Below are positions 22,064-31,742 of a stretch of 31,742 bases of DNA, piece by piece (the first letter of the stretch is position 1; each line of letters starts with the position of its first letter). This DNA is from Paramacrobiotus richtersi (lineage: Eukaryota; Tardigrada; Eutardigrada; Parachela; Macrobiotidae), in contig JAQGAU010000294.1 of assembly GCA_034698045.1 (NCBI GenBank), positions 1-31,742 of the forward strand, in the 5' to 3' direction. A model generated the notes under the pieces. The model was not told where the DNA came from and did no database searches. It was given only the letters and a program-made list of their open reading frames with translations. A program made the translations under genes and the position numbers.

Positions 22064-23797
22064 ATGCAGAAACAGGACAACAGGATTTTGCGGATGTACC
22101 GGTCTTTACCAGCAAGAAACTGGAAGATTTTTCGTGGACTAGACAAACTGCTCTGTTCTGATATGATTACAAAAGTTATTCCGCCATGCTTAACTGTCCT
22201 GCGTCTTTTCGGATATATTCCAATTGGGGACGGAAAACGGCAAAGTTTTCCTGTAGCGACTGTTTCGCGCTTTACAGACCGAATCCTCACATTCTGGACT
22301 GCGACACTGATAACCCTCATACTGAGCTACGCCACACTTTATATATCCAAGTTCGGCGACACGAAAGTGCCACGAAAGGCCAGCGATCTGATTGCAACAG
22401 CCAGTGACATAGTGCCAGCGTTTGCAACTCCTTTGGAAGTCTTTTGTCTATGTGTATGTTTTCGGTCCATTCCTGTTATCCTCGTTAAGTACAATCGCCT
22501 AACACACCGGTATTTAACTGCCAAGCATCGAGTACATTTGCTGCAGTGCTGCTGTGTTATTCTTCTATACCTTGTTTTTGCGATTTTGGTGGTGATTCTA
22601 GACGGCTGCGTAGATATTCATAAAGAAATGGACATTGAACATAGTATGATATTTAAGTTGGTGAAAGCACCCCATGACGTTATCCATCCGATCTGCGTAA
22701 CCGTGTATCTCGGTCTCCAACTTGGGAATATTGGGATCGCACTCGCGCAAAGTTTATTAATTTTTGTGACCTTTAGTATTGCGAGATGCTTCTCTCAAAT
22801 ACTTACTGATTACAAAGCGGCCACAAAATTTAGCGAAAGGGAGAACATTATCAGAGATCATGTTGAACTTCAGAAGCTAGTCAGCCATTTGGAGGACGAT
22901 ACCGCGGTTTTCTGGCTTGTTACATATGTCCAGGACATCATGTGGGTGCTGTGCACGATCACGAGCACTCGATCGGATGTGCCCCACGGCAAAAGATCAG
23001 ACTCCCTCTTGTACACCGTTAGCTTGTGTTGGATGCTAGTCGGTCGCACAGCGGTATTTGTTTACTTGAACGTTAAGGTAAGTTTAGGAGTTGCTGAAGT
23101 ATCGGTAATAAAAGGCAAACCAAAAGATCACAGCCTTATTATGTCGTATAACTAAAAGTAGTCATAAAACTCCAAAATACTGTGCTGTGTACGTTGTGCC
23201 AACGGTGCCGTAAAAGGCGGTAAGCCCTGCGCTGCCGCCACCTCCTCCACCCATATTAGCTATTTTTAGACGAACTGATGGCCTCAGAATACGATTCACT
23301 GCGCGAAACTGCGAATAGGGCAATGCGTCCTGATTTGTGACGTAGAAAAGCAGTGCATCCGTACTGATTGTAGCTGGTCTTGTTTTTCTTAGGCCAGCTC
23401 CCTGGCTGATTTGCTGGCGGAGCGGAACTGGTTCCTTAAGGACGAGGATGAAATCAAAACTGATTTTCGCCGCATCTCCTTGTTGGACAGACGTCATATT
23501 GGATTCAGTATTGGTCACTTTGTCAATATCAACCGGGAGTTTGTAGTTTGTGTAGGTCACGCTGCACAAGCCACGAAGTAACGTACAGTGTAGTTTGCCC
23601 ATATGGCCTGGTACATCCGTAGTCTACGTGTATAAATGACAGCAAGGCGACCCAAATGACCGGTCTTCTGCATGTCTTAGGGGATTGGCGTCTTTTTGAC
23701 GTATCTGCTTCTGGCCTGGGACGACCAAAACTTGCCGGATACGATCCAGCATCAATCGCCGTGCTTACCGAATATGAATATAACTCGCTTAATCTAA
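22064..23797 (+). CDS. Gustatory-receptor-like seven-helix protein, three exons
   Basis: Exons 22064-23077, 23393-23551 and 23681-23797; 429 residues; introns of 315 and 129 bp, both phase 0 (gtaagt..ttcttag; gtaggt..tgtcttag). Insect-type gustatory receptors are seven-helix ion-channel subunits with an inside N-terminus, unrelated to GPCRs. The support is the overall hydrophobic pattern, the length, and the C-terminal architecture: LLDRRHIGFSIG, NINREFVVC, then GIGVFLTYLLLAWDD, a variant of the insect TM7 signature TYhhhhhQF. Exons 2 and 3 have exactly the same codon counts (53 and 38) as in the two genes further right, which confirms the splicing. The N-terminus is about 22 residues longer than theirs and the sequence well diverged, so it is an older paralogue. 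Ligand unknown. Confidence 0.88.
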
Positions 23798-25269
23798 TAT
23801 GTCTAATAATCTAATACATCTAGTATGCAGAAATTGTTCTTGTATTTTTCGGCTCGACATTTATCGCGCGTATAGTTCGTACGAATCTGCTTACCCACTG
23901 TACTACTGTACGCGATCGCTGAAACGGCACACAGAGTAGTGTATTCGGTAACATGCGCGTCGAATATTCCTACTCTGCCTACACGCACTCATGACACTGC
24001 CAGTCCCGCGCTCGGGTGTTGTATGCGGTAGGGCAAATTTTCGTGCCATTTCATCGATCGCGTACAGTACTGTAAGACTGCATACTTTGCAGACAAAGTC
24101 ATTTCTGCCACTTACAGTAGAAGGACACTTTAGGCATAAGCATATCTGCCGCTCCGCATAGTTATCAACATGTGCAGACCGATAAGAGTTTTTAACAAAA
24201 ACCAGCTTATCTCCCGCTGAGATTCGTATTTTTCTAAAATTTCTATCAAGCGTAATGACGCCTCTGCTGAACTACCTTTTTATCGTGTTTAGGAAAACAG
24301 TTTTATACGGATGGATTGACCAGTAAGTTACCGTAATATAGGAAGTCGTAGAAATGCTTGTGCACAAAGTAGGTATGAACGACAGAAAAGACTTTTTCTT
24401 CGAAGTATTCATGGACCGTCTGCCAGATTATGACGGAAGTACGCGGTAGCAGTTGGACACATTGTGCTGTTTGTTTGGGTCATTCAGTGAAGAAGAGCTT
24501 TGACATAAACAATATTTCGGGCTTATGCATATCGATAAGAATCATACGAGCCTGGAAATGGCGCCGTCCGATTTGTTAATCCAAAATGATCCCAGCCAAA
24601 AAGGCATTCATTGTTGGAAGCACACAGGTGCGTTGCACGTTTCGAGGATGATATAAACGGTGTTAAGTGGTGAACCATAAAAGGATAACAACTGAATGTG
24701 CATTTAGCGAGCGGTTTAGTTTTTCGAGACAAACTGATACTGAATTTTGTTGCATAATCCGTGTTGCGCATTATTATTAATTAATCGCGTGCATTACTAT
24801 AAAACTGCTTCGTTTTAAAATATAACTTAAGTGTAGATTTCCAATATTTTGACAGTGCGAACAGAATCTCGCCCATAATTAAAACCAAGCAGATTCTATA
24901 TTGTAATGGCTATGGCTGGACCGAGTATGTACTGGTGAAAAGTGTCCGAAATTCACATTCGCGCTTATATTATGCACGAGCAGGCGGCTATACTGCGAAA
25001 CGATAATATTATCACAGAAATGGCTTGTTAGGTTCTTGCACAAGACATGCCCCCAGTCTTGGGAATTTTTGCCGAGGTGGTGTAGCGGAAGCACAGAGCA
25101 GCATTTGCATAAGGAACTAATCGCGTACAGTTTTCGGCTGTTTGCGTACTCGGTTAGTTGCTCGTTGTTTATGCAAAGTCTGGCGCGCATGTGTGAGGAT
25201 AGCGCGCACTGCTTTTCTAAAGAACAGCAGCGAACGTTCGACAACATTTTCCAGTGTCACAGTGCATAT
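23798..25269. other. Intergenic stretch before the tandem array
   Basis: No gene recognised. The 12-bp palindrome TACAGTACTGTA lies at 24063-24074. Frames near 24523-24771 and 24879-25247 (-) lack recognisable features. Confidence 0.45.
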
Positions 25270-25610
25270 AGATACTAACCACCCTTGGGAGGGGATTGAT
25301 CATCTAAAGTACAGCAAAATCACCTGGGTATTCAAAGCGGACTGAAATTTTTGCTCGAACGGCTATTGGTGGAGCGAAGAAAGCAAAATCCCTTGTTTTA
25401 CGGTTTTACATTTGGTCATACAGTAGCCATAGCGGTCACGCTTGGCCTGTCTGTGGAATTTTCTTTCCCGGTTTTCGTGTGTTCGGGTACCAAGCCCATT
25501 AGAAAAAATGGACAAGGGATCTATCTTCCATTCGTAAAAAGCAAACTCACATTTATGCGGCAGTCATAACTTACTGCTGACGTTTCACTGTGGGGCGCGC
25601 TGAAAGTTGG
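25270..25610 (+). pseudogene. Gustatory receptor relic 1 (promoter plus start of exon 1)
   Basis: 25290-25370 matches the promoter of the gene at 26100 (an aaatcac...attcaaagc block). From about 25475 the sequence matches exon 1, including KPIRKNGQ (living copies: IPIGKNGQ), then a stretch ending in KLTF and the ggcagtcat block. Frameshifts and loss of everything after the TM1 start show it is dead. The same relic occurs upstream of the next two units. Confidence 0.7.
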
Positions 25611-25739
25611 ACTCAGACTGATGGAATATCCGGCAAGCGATAGATTCCAGATAGCACAGCTGCAAACCTTGAGATTTTCAACAACACTCCCCAGCGCGAT
25701 AGCATATACTGTGGGTATAATCAGTCAGTCGTCAAACAG

Positions 25740-26099
25740 TAATGTACTTGTAACTACGAGGTAGATTCAAAGCGTTTATTATCTAAATTGAAGCAAATCA
25801 CTAGGGCATTCAAAGCAAACTAATATTTCATTCAAAAGGCTGTTTATGCAGCGGATAAAGTAACACTGCTTGTTTGTTAATATCCTAAGTGATTATATAT
25901 TGGCCGTTGTAGCCACTGAACGCGCTGCTTGCGTTTTTGAAACAATAAGATGACACTATCGCGCTTGTAATGTGTAGACTGTAGATGCATCTGTAGAGCA
26001 CAGAGTGCATCACTAAACTAGAAATTGCTAGAAACTAGAAAGTTTGGATACACTTATATCGCCTTCTTCTTTTATCAGCGAAAGTAACCATTGTTTAAT
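25740..26099 (+). promoter_or_regulatory. 5' flank of gustatory-receptor-like gene, conserved across the array
   Basis: Aligns with 28265-28580 upstream of the next gene. Blocks: gaagcaaatcactaggg, ttgtagccactgaa, tgtagactgtaga, atatcgcc and atcagcgaaag just before the ATG. The conservation mainly reflects recent duplication. Confidence 0.5.
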
Positions 26100-27462
26100 A
26101 TGGAACAAACTGAGTTTGATTTAAAGCAACAATCAGCCGACATTGTCGGCCAAGCTATACCGTCCTGTCTTGTTGCTTTACGTATGCTCGGCTACATACC
26201 CATTGGAAAGAACGGGCAACTGATCCGTCTTCCGGGATTAATTAACAAACTACTCACTTTTTGTTCCGCAGTCATCATTTCGTTGACATTTTTCGACTGT
26301 GTGCTGGAAGCGTCTTTATTAGGCAGCCGTCAGATGCCGCAACGCCCCAGTGAACTCGTTGCTCTGGCTAGTGCCGCTGTACCTCTGCTTGGAACACCGA
26401 TAGAAATCATTGGTCTTTGCCTGTGTTTTCGCAATATCCAGGCTGTTACCCACCAGCGCGAGATAATATGGAAGACCTTTTCCGGAGCCAGACATCGGAT
26501 AACAATGCTTATTTGCGGGGGTGTTTTGCTGCTCTATGTTTTGTATTACGTCGTACTGTCGGTTATAGCGATGTATTTGAAATATTCTCTGACAATGGAT
26601 AACGAGCGAAGTAGGATCTTCGAATGGTTCCTTGTCCCATTCTCCGTAAGGCACGCTTTATCTTGGGGGTTGTACAGTTCACTCATGATCGGGAATATCG
26701 CGTCGGCCTTGGCACAAAGTATCCTTATTCTACTGGCTTTATCTTTCTCCAAATGCTTTTCCGAAATACTGGATAAGTACCGCTCCGCAACTAGTAAATC
26801 CTTTCGTGAAAATATCGTCAAGGATCACTTTGCATTGCAAAAGATAGTGTGCCGCCTGGAAACCGACACTGCACTGTTTTGGCTTGTAACTTACGCCCAG
26901 GATTTCACGTTTGCGTTACGGAACATTACATTCATAAGGGATATAGATGGATCAGAACAAAAAAAGATGGAATCGACCTTTCATGTTATAAACTTATGGC
27001 TAATCCTAGCTGGGAGGACTTCCGTCTTCGTCTTTATGACCGCAAAGGTATGTGCTGCGATTATCAGCCATAACAGAAAATGTGGAAATTGCTGTTCTTT
27101 TACATTTGTTAGGGACATGCGTTAGCAGACGCCATTGCCGAAAACTGTGTGAATACCACGGATGAGAAGGAAAAGAAGGCCAGCATGATAAATATGCTCC
27201 TGATTGATAGGCGCCATATCGGTTTCACTATCGGTGACCTTGTCAGCATCAACCGCGAATTTGTGGTTTGTGTGAGTATATTCAAGTGGAGCAACATATT
27301 TTGACCTAAAATTGCCTGTGGTAAATTGGTAATTATTGTTTGTAGGGAATTGGTGTGTTTCTGACGTATTTGCTTCTCGCTTGGGACGAAACTAAGACGG
27401 CAGCCGCGGATTGTTCTAACCAGCTTGGATTACCATTGAATCTTACCCATGCACAGGGTTAA
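26100..27462 (+). CDS. Gustatory-receptor-like seven-helix protein, three exons (array gene 1)
   Basis: Exons 26100-27047, 27113-27271 and 27346-27462; 407 residues; introns of 65 and 74 bp, both phase 0 (gtatgt..tttgttag; gtgagt..gtttgtag). The N-terminus MEQTEFDLKQQSADIVGQ is soluble, followed by GYIPIGKNGQ before TM1. The C-terminus has LLIDRRHIGFTIGDLVSINR and GIGVFLTYLLLAWDE; TYLLLAWD at 376-383 is the position of insect TYhhhhhQF, with Trp-Asp where Gln-Phe is usual. Start chosen at ATG 26100 because the paralogue at 28581 begins at the same place; upstream in-frame sequence has only TTG. No disruption seen, so likely a working chemosensory receptor. Ligand unknown. Confidence 0.9.
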
Positions 27463-27800
27463 TTTACGCACTTTTTATCATTTTTCTACTTTCGCTTACG
27501 GCTAAGTAGTGATTCGCGAGAGTACTTGTTGCATTCCTCTGGAAAAGGAACATGAAATTTATTTGTATTATCATTCGCCATCCTCATAAAAAAGAAATAC
27601 GCGCCTTGCTAAAGTCATCTCGCTGCTCGCGTGATTTGTGAAAACTGTGCGAACAGCGTGATTTTTCTGGTCCTACGGCTGAACAGCAAACAACGGATAC
27701 AGCTGTTACCTTCGCCGTAAACAGTTGAACCATGGCAGGCAGCTTTCAATGATCACCAGGCTTAAGTGCGGATGAGTGTAGCTACTTGAGGTTATTCAAA
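27463..27800. other. 3' flank of array gene 1
   Basis: Its first part (aatttacgcac, tttttctacttt, gattcgcgagagt, cttgttgcattcc) aligns with 29973-30060 after the next gene, so the repeat unit includes the 3' flank. No gene inside. Confidence 0.5.
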
Positions 27801-28160
27801 TTAAGCGAACCACGCGAACTAAAATTTCGGTTCACAGGCTATTTATACGCAATTACAAGGTTAATGTCATTTCATTGGTTAAGGTCCCTAGCGACCGTAT
27901 CAGCTGGAGATTGCCGTTCCGGTGTTTTTGAGCCAGTAAAGGCACATTAACATTTAACAGATCCGGAAGTATAAAGCGACGGCAAAACTGTATAGATTAC
28001 GTTCCTGCCTTGTCGTTTACGTGTGTTCAGATACATGCCAAGTGTAAAAAGTGGGCAAGTAGACAGTGGTACACCTTCCGGGATTAAAAGAGTCAAACTC
28101 ACATCTTTCTGCAGCACTCAACATTTTGTATGCTGTCACATATGCTGTGTGCTGACCGCG
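27800..28160 (+). pseudogene. Gustatory receptor relic 2 (promoter plus start of exon 1)
   Basis: 27810-27860 matches the promoter block. From about 27995, cgttcctgccttgtcgttta and following bases match exon 1 of the living genes through ccttccgggatta and caaactcac, with small insertions and frame changes. It is the counterpart of relic 1, about 2.5 kb further on. Confidence 0.7.
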
Positions 28161-28580
28161 TTAGCCAACAGACGGGTTCGACGTTACAGAGAGCGTAGTT
28201 GCATTTGGTTTGACAAAGTTTCCTACCTCACTGCGCAGCGCGGCAGTGCAAGTATAATCAGTCTTGAAACAGAGATGTACTTGTGGCTTCCTACTGGTTA
28301 TTACCTAAATTAAAGCAAATCACTAGGGAGTTTTAAGCAAAGTGACATTTCGTTCGAATGGGGCAAAGCAATATCACTTGCTGGCATAATATCCATTGTG
28401 GTTATTGGCTTTTGTAGCCACTGAAACAGATGATCCGTTTTTGCATCGGTGCACAATATTAAAGCGATTCTGATGCGTAGACTGTAGAGCAAAGAGTGCT
28501 TCGCAAAACGAAAAACTCTACTAGTGTGAATACCCTCATATCGCCATCTTTCTTCATCAGCGAAAGCGAACAACTTTACA

Positions 28581-29972
28581 ATGGAAGGAACTGATTATGA
28601 TTTGAAACAACAATCTACCGACATTGTCGGTCAAGCAACATCGTCCTGCCTTGTCATTCTACGTCTGCTCGGCTACATACCCATTGGAAAGAACGGCCAA
28701 CTGATCCAACTTCCGGGATTAATTAACAAAATTCTCACTTTTTGTTCGGTAGTCATTATTTCACTGACAGTATTTTACTGCATACTGGCGGCGTCTTTGT
28801 TTGGCAGCCGTCCGATGCCGCAGCGCCCCAGTGAACTCGTTTCTCTGGCTAGTTCCGCGGTACCACTGCTTGGGACACCGATAGAGATCATTGGCATTTG
28901 TTTTTGTTTTCGCTCCGTTCAAAGTGTTATGAAGCAGCGCGAGACAATATGGAAGAACTATTCCGCAGTCAGGCATCGGAAGAATGCTTATATGCGGTGG
29001 TGTTTTGTTGCTGTACGTTTTATATAATGTAGTAATGGCACCTATAGGGACTTATCTGAAATACTCTCGCCCATTGGATATCGAGCAAAGTATAGTTTTC
29101 GAGTGGGTTCTTCTGCCGTACTCCATTAGGCACGCTGTTTGTGTGGCTGTGTATAGCGCACTCGGGATCGGGAATATCGCATCAGCTTTGGCACAAAGTG
29201 TCCTTATTCTGCTGGCGTTATCTTTTTCCCAATGCTTTTCCGAAATATCGCATACTTACCGCTCTGCAACTAGTAAATCCTCTCGCGAAAGTGTCGTTAA
29301 GGATCACTTTGCACTGCAAAAAATAGTACGTCGTTTGGAAATGGACAGTACATTGTTCTGGCTGGTAATTTACGCGCAGGACTTGACGGTTGCGTTGCGT
29401 AACATTACATTCATAAGGGATACCGCAGACGGGTCAGAGCAAAAGAAAATGGAACCGCTATTCCATATTGTCAACTTGTGGTTAATGTTAGCTGGACGGA
29501 CCTGTGCCTTCGTTTTTTTGACCGCAAAGGTTTGTAATGCGAGTATCAGCTACAGAAGTAACGGAAAATGTGGTCCTACATGTAATTCTTTCGCACTTTT
29601 AGGGACATGCATTAGCAAACGCTATTGCCGACAACATTGCGCATACCACTGATGAGAACGAAAGGAAGGCCGATATGATGAACGTGCTTCTGATTGACAG
29701 GCGCCATATTGGTTTCAGTATCGGCGACCTTATCGACATCAACCGCGAGTTCGTGGTCTGTGTGAGTGTGATCAAACTGAAGGTGTACTCGAACCAAAAA
29801 AACAAACTGTGATAAAAGATTCGCGTGACAAATCAACTTATGGAACTGTTTTTAGGGAACTGGTGTATTCCTGACGTATTTGCTTCTCACGTGGGATGAA
29901 TCCAAAACGGCAGACTTGGATTGTTCTAAGCAGCTTGGATTACCACTGAATCTTACTCATGCGCAACGTTAA
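28581..29972 (+). pseudogene. Gustatory-receptor-like gene with a single 2-nt frameshift (array gene 2)
   Basis: Exons 28581-29529, 29603-29761 and 29856-29972; introns of 73 and 94 bp, phase 0 (gtttgt..cttttag; gtgagt..tttttag). Start MEGTDYDLKQQS and end GTGVFLTYLLLTWDE match array gene 1. At 28978-28986 it has cggaagaatg where gene 1 has cggataacaatg: two bases fewer, shifting the frame after ARHR-equivalent VRHRK and ending at a stop near 29027. Apart from a one-codon insertion (TADGSE) every other codon, splice site and the 53- and 38-codon exons are preserved. The loss is therefore very recent, an allele that segregates, or a sequencing error. If the frame is real, only TM1-TM2 would be made. 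Confidence 0.85.
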
Positions 29973-30330
29973 TTTACGCACACTTTTTGTCATTTTTCTA
30001 CTTTCACTTGTGCCTAAAGTACTGATTCGCGAGAGTGCTTGTTGCATTCCTTCGCAAAAAAAAAACGATAAATTTACCTAAGTTGTCGTCCACCATCCTT
30101 TGACCGCGCAAATTTCATCCTGCAAACCTTTTGCCGTTAATTCCTTAGTTATGCCTTTTGCCTTCAAGAGTTTAATTACTCCCGTAAAAGTAAAATACTT
30201 CAAGATCATAAAGAACTACTGTATGCGTCGCTGCGAAAGTTATCTTGCGTACGCGTGATTTTTGAAAAATGTGCGTGCATCGTGATATTTCTCAGCAGCG
30301 AACAGCGGATATATACCGCTGTTATCTTCG
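29973..30330. other. 3' flank of array gene 2
   Basis: The first ~90 bases copy 27463-27545. A run of A residues (30055-30065) lies inside. No gene. Confidence 0.5.
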
Positions 30331-31018
30331 CCGTGATGTACTTGAAGCTACAATTTGCTACCTCATTAAATCAAATCACTAGAGCATTTAAAGCAAACAG
30401 GAGTGTCGTTCGAATGGTTGTTTGTGCGGGTTACCAGCTGACTGGATGGACCAGTAAAATTCCTTGATTGACGACAGTCTCACAGCAAGAAATATCAAAC
30501 ACAGTAAGGCGCGGGTTAACCGGCGAAAATTTACTCCCACGGTGTTTTCTTCTTACGGGATTAGAAGATATCGATGCAAATAGGAGTTATACGAGTAGTG
30601 AAAGGCGACAACTGTCATTTTCATTGATTTTCGGTTCAAAGATGCCTCGTGTACTCCGCCATGAACCCAGTGGAAAAATTGGACAACTGTTGCCATATGC
30701 ATAGTACAACTGAAGTGATATGGCATCTTTGTGGAGGTAATATGTCCCTCTTTAGTCGCACTATGCTGGTACGTCTTCCGGGATTCCTAGAGCAAAGCTC
30801 ACACTAAGTTATTTGCAGCAGTCAGCGAAACTGTGTGCTGATCACGTCTGTACTATCCAGCGCGCAGCTCACGGTGACAGCTGCATTCGTTTTGATGAAC
30901 TTTTCGACAACACTCCGCAACTCAACAGTGCATATACTCCGCAGTGCAACAGTGTATTGTCAGTCCTGAAACAGCGATGCACTTGTAGCTACATACTACC
31001 TATTACCTAAATTAAAGC
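30330..31018 (+). pseudogene. Gustatory receptor relic 3 and start of the next promoter
   Basis: 30360-30430 matches the promoter block (aaatcactagagcatt, cgttcgaatgg). 30630-30690 matches the GKNGQ part of exon 1, and 30770-30850 matches cttccggga and the later exon-1 region, with extra bases between the two. From 30960 the flank of the next full gene begins (cctattacctaaattaaagc) and stops abruptly at the LTR boundary. Confidence 0.65.
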
Positions 31019-31502
31019 TGTTATGTCCCTACTAGACGCCTGCAGAACGCTAATAGGGCTAAACGTCAAAAATCCTTAACGTTTATTCGACTCGCAGCTT
31101 CCCAGCTCAAGTCCCGACTCACAACTGTAACATCAGCTGTAGTGACTTTCCATACACAAAGTCACGTCCTTTTATACATCATTAATATTCATAACAATAT
31201 GAAAACATCCCAACAAGGAGGGATTCATGCACATTAATGGCTAGTGATCCAATGAGCATCCATAGGCTAATTTGAGGGAATCTCCCGCTGACCCGGCTCA
31301 CGATCGACCAAGACAATAAAGCAACACAAATGACCAACGGTCATAAACTGACTGACTATCGTCTATAAACCATAGACTATCAGAAGTATCATAAAATACA
31401 CAACCAAACCAGCAATACATATGCTAATTGTATGAATATCTAATTCATGCACTTGGCCTGGAACGCTATCCTGTAGATATGAGTCATCCGGCTACCGTAA
31501 CA
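31019..31502 (-). mobile_element. Long terminal repeat of an LTR retrotransposon
   Basis: 484 bp bounded by TGTTA and TAACA, the TG..CA ends typical of retroelement LTRs. On the minus strand a TATAAAA box (31176-31170) is followed about 90 bases later by AATAAA (31087-31082), giving the U3-R-U5 order. The left edge falls exactly where similarity to the array flank stops. With Gag sequence to the right on the same strand, this is the element's 3' LTR. The purine-rich stretch aaacggagggcaa next to it (31515-31503, minus) may be the polypurine tract. The partner LTR is outside the window. Confidence 0.8.
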
Positions 31503-31587
31503 TTGCCCTCCGTTTACATTCTTCGTCCCGAAGAATCAAACAGGCAACGGTTTTTTTCCATATGCCGTACATCAACGAACATCGTCT

Positions 31588-31742
31588 TCAGTTCGGTTTT
31601 CGGCTGCCTCTATCAGGGCACTCATTCCGTAAGTGGCCAACCTGACCACAACAGTAACATGCTCGGTCCTCTTTTGGTGTGTCATTTCCCGTCACGCGCC
31701 CGCCTGACTGACCACCACCACCACCCCCGGCTCCCATACGGC
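31588..31742 (-). CDS. Gag C-terminal fragment with CCHC zinc knuckle (partial)
   Basis: Open from the window edge to a stop at 31590-31588. It carries a glycine run (encoded by GGT repeats) and then a retroviral-type zinc knuckle with spacing C-x2-C-x4-H-x4-C, the RNA-binding motif of retrotransposon nucleocapsid. It ends in a short basic tail, about 85 bp before the LTR. No protease, reverse transcriptase or integrase lies between it and the LTR, so the element is either internally deleted or a Gag-only non-autonomous type. Confidence 0.75.
   Translation of the reverse strand, partial: RMGAGGGGGGQSGGRVTGNDTPKEDRACYCCGQVGHLRNECPDRGSRKPN

Noticed and set aside
23162..23602. 147-residue minus-strand open frame
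   Set aside because: It is the antisense of exon 2 and introns of the gustatory-receptor-like gene; the plus-strand exon has matching paralogues.
25060..25140. Possible tRNA near ggtggtgtagcgg
   Set aside because: It could not be folded into a cloverleaf with a proper T-arm and anticodon.
1..31742. CRISPR arrays, bacterial operons, phage genes
   Set aside because: No direct-repeat/spacer pattern and every supported gene has spliceosomal introns or an animal-type context.

Overview
The window is animal nuclear DNA. Coding regions are split by spliceosomal GT..AG introns of about 60 to 410 bp, there are no operons or ribosome binding sites, and one edge holds a retroelement with TG..CA long terminal repeats. 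Gene content points to an invertebrate, and the insect-type gustatory receptor fold plus a lineage-specific rhodopsin-type GPCR expansion suggest an ecdysozoan. A tardigrade is my guess, not something the sequence proves.

Layout, left to right. 1-2382: no recognisable gene. 2383-3180 (-): a dead GPCR. 4442-5868 (+) and 8637-10108 (+): two intact two-exon GPCR genes, with GPCR debris between them at 6157-6665 (-) and 6745-6822 (+). 11189-11724 (+): a small cysteine-rich secreted or membrane protein with TATA box and 5' UTR intron. 12319-14356 (-): a two-exon protein kinase with a leucine-rich-repeat-like tail. 15030-15735 (-): another dead GPCR with its old promoter. 16113-17373 (-) and 18855-19928 (-): two more intact GPCRs. 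20496-20879: a palindromic MITE-like element. 22064-23797 (+): an intact three-exon gustatory-receptor-like gene. 25270-31018: a tandem array of about 2.5 kb units, each holding a truncated gustatory receptor relic followed by a full gene (26100-27462 intact; 28581-29972 with a 2-nt frameshift). The third unit is cut at 31019 by a 484 bp LTR, with a Gag zinc-knuckle fragment running off the right edge.

The window is best read as a chemoreceptor nursery in which two unrelated seven-helix families, class A GPCRs and insect-type gustatory receptors, are expanding by tandem and inverted duplication and decaying side by side. All four intact GPCRs, and the exon-2 remnant of one dead copy, share a phase-0 intron placed inside the NPxxY motif, and the intact copies carry NRL in place of DRY. 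The gustatory genes share two phase-0 introns near the C-terminus and the signature TYLLLAWD, a variant of the insect TYhhhhhQF. The kinase and the small cysteine-rich protein have no evident functional link to the receptors.
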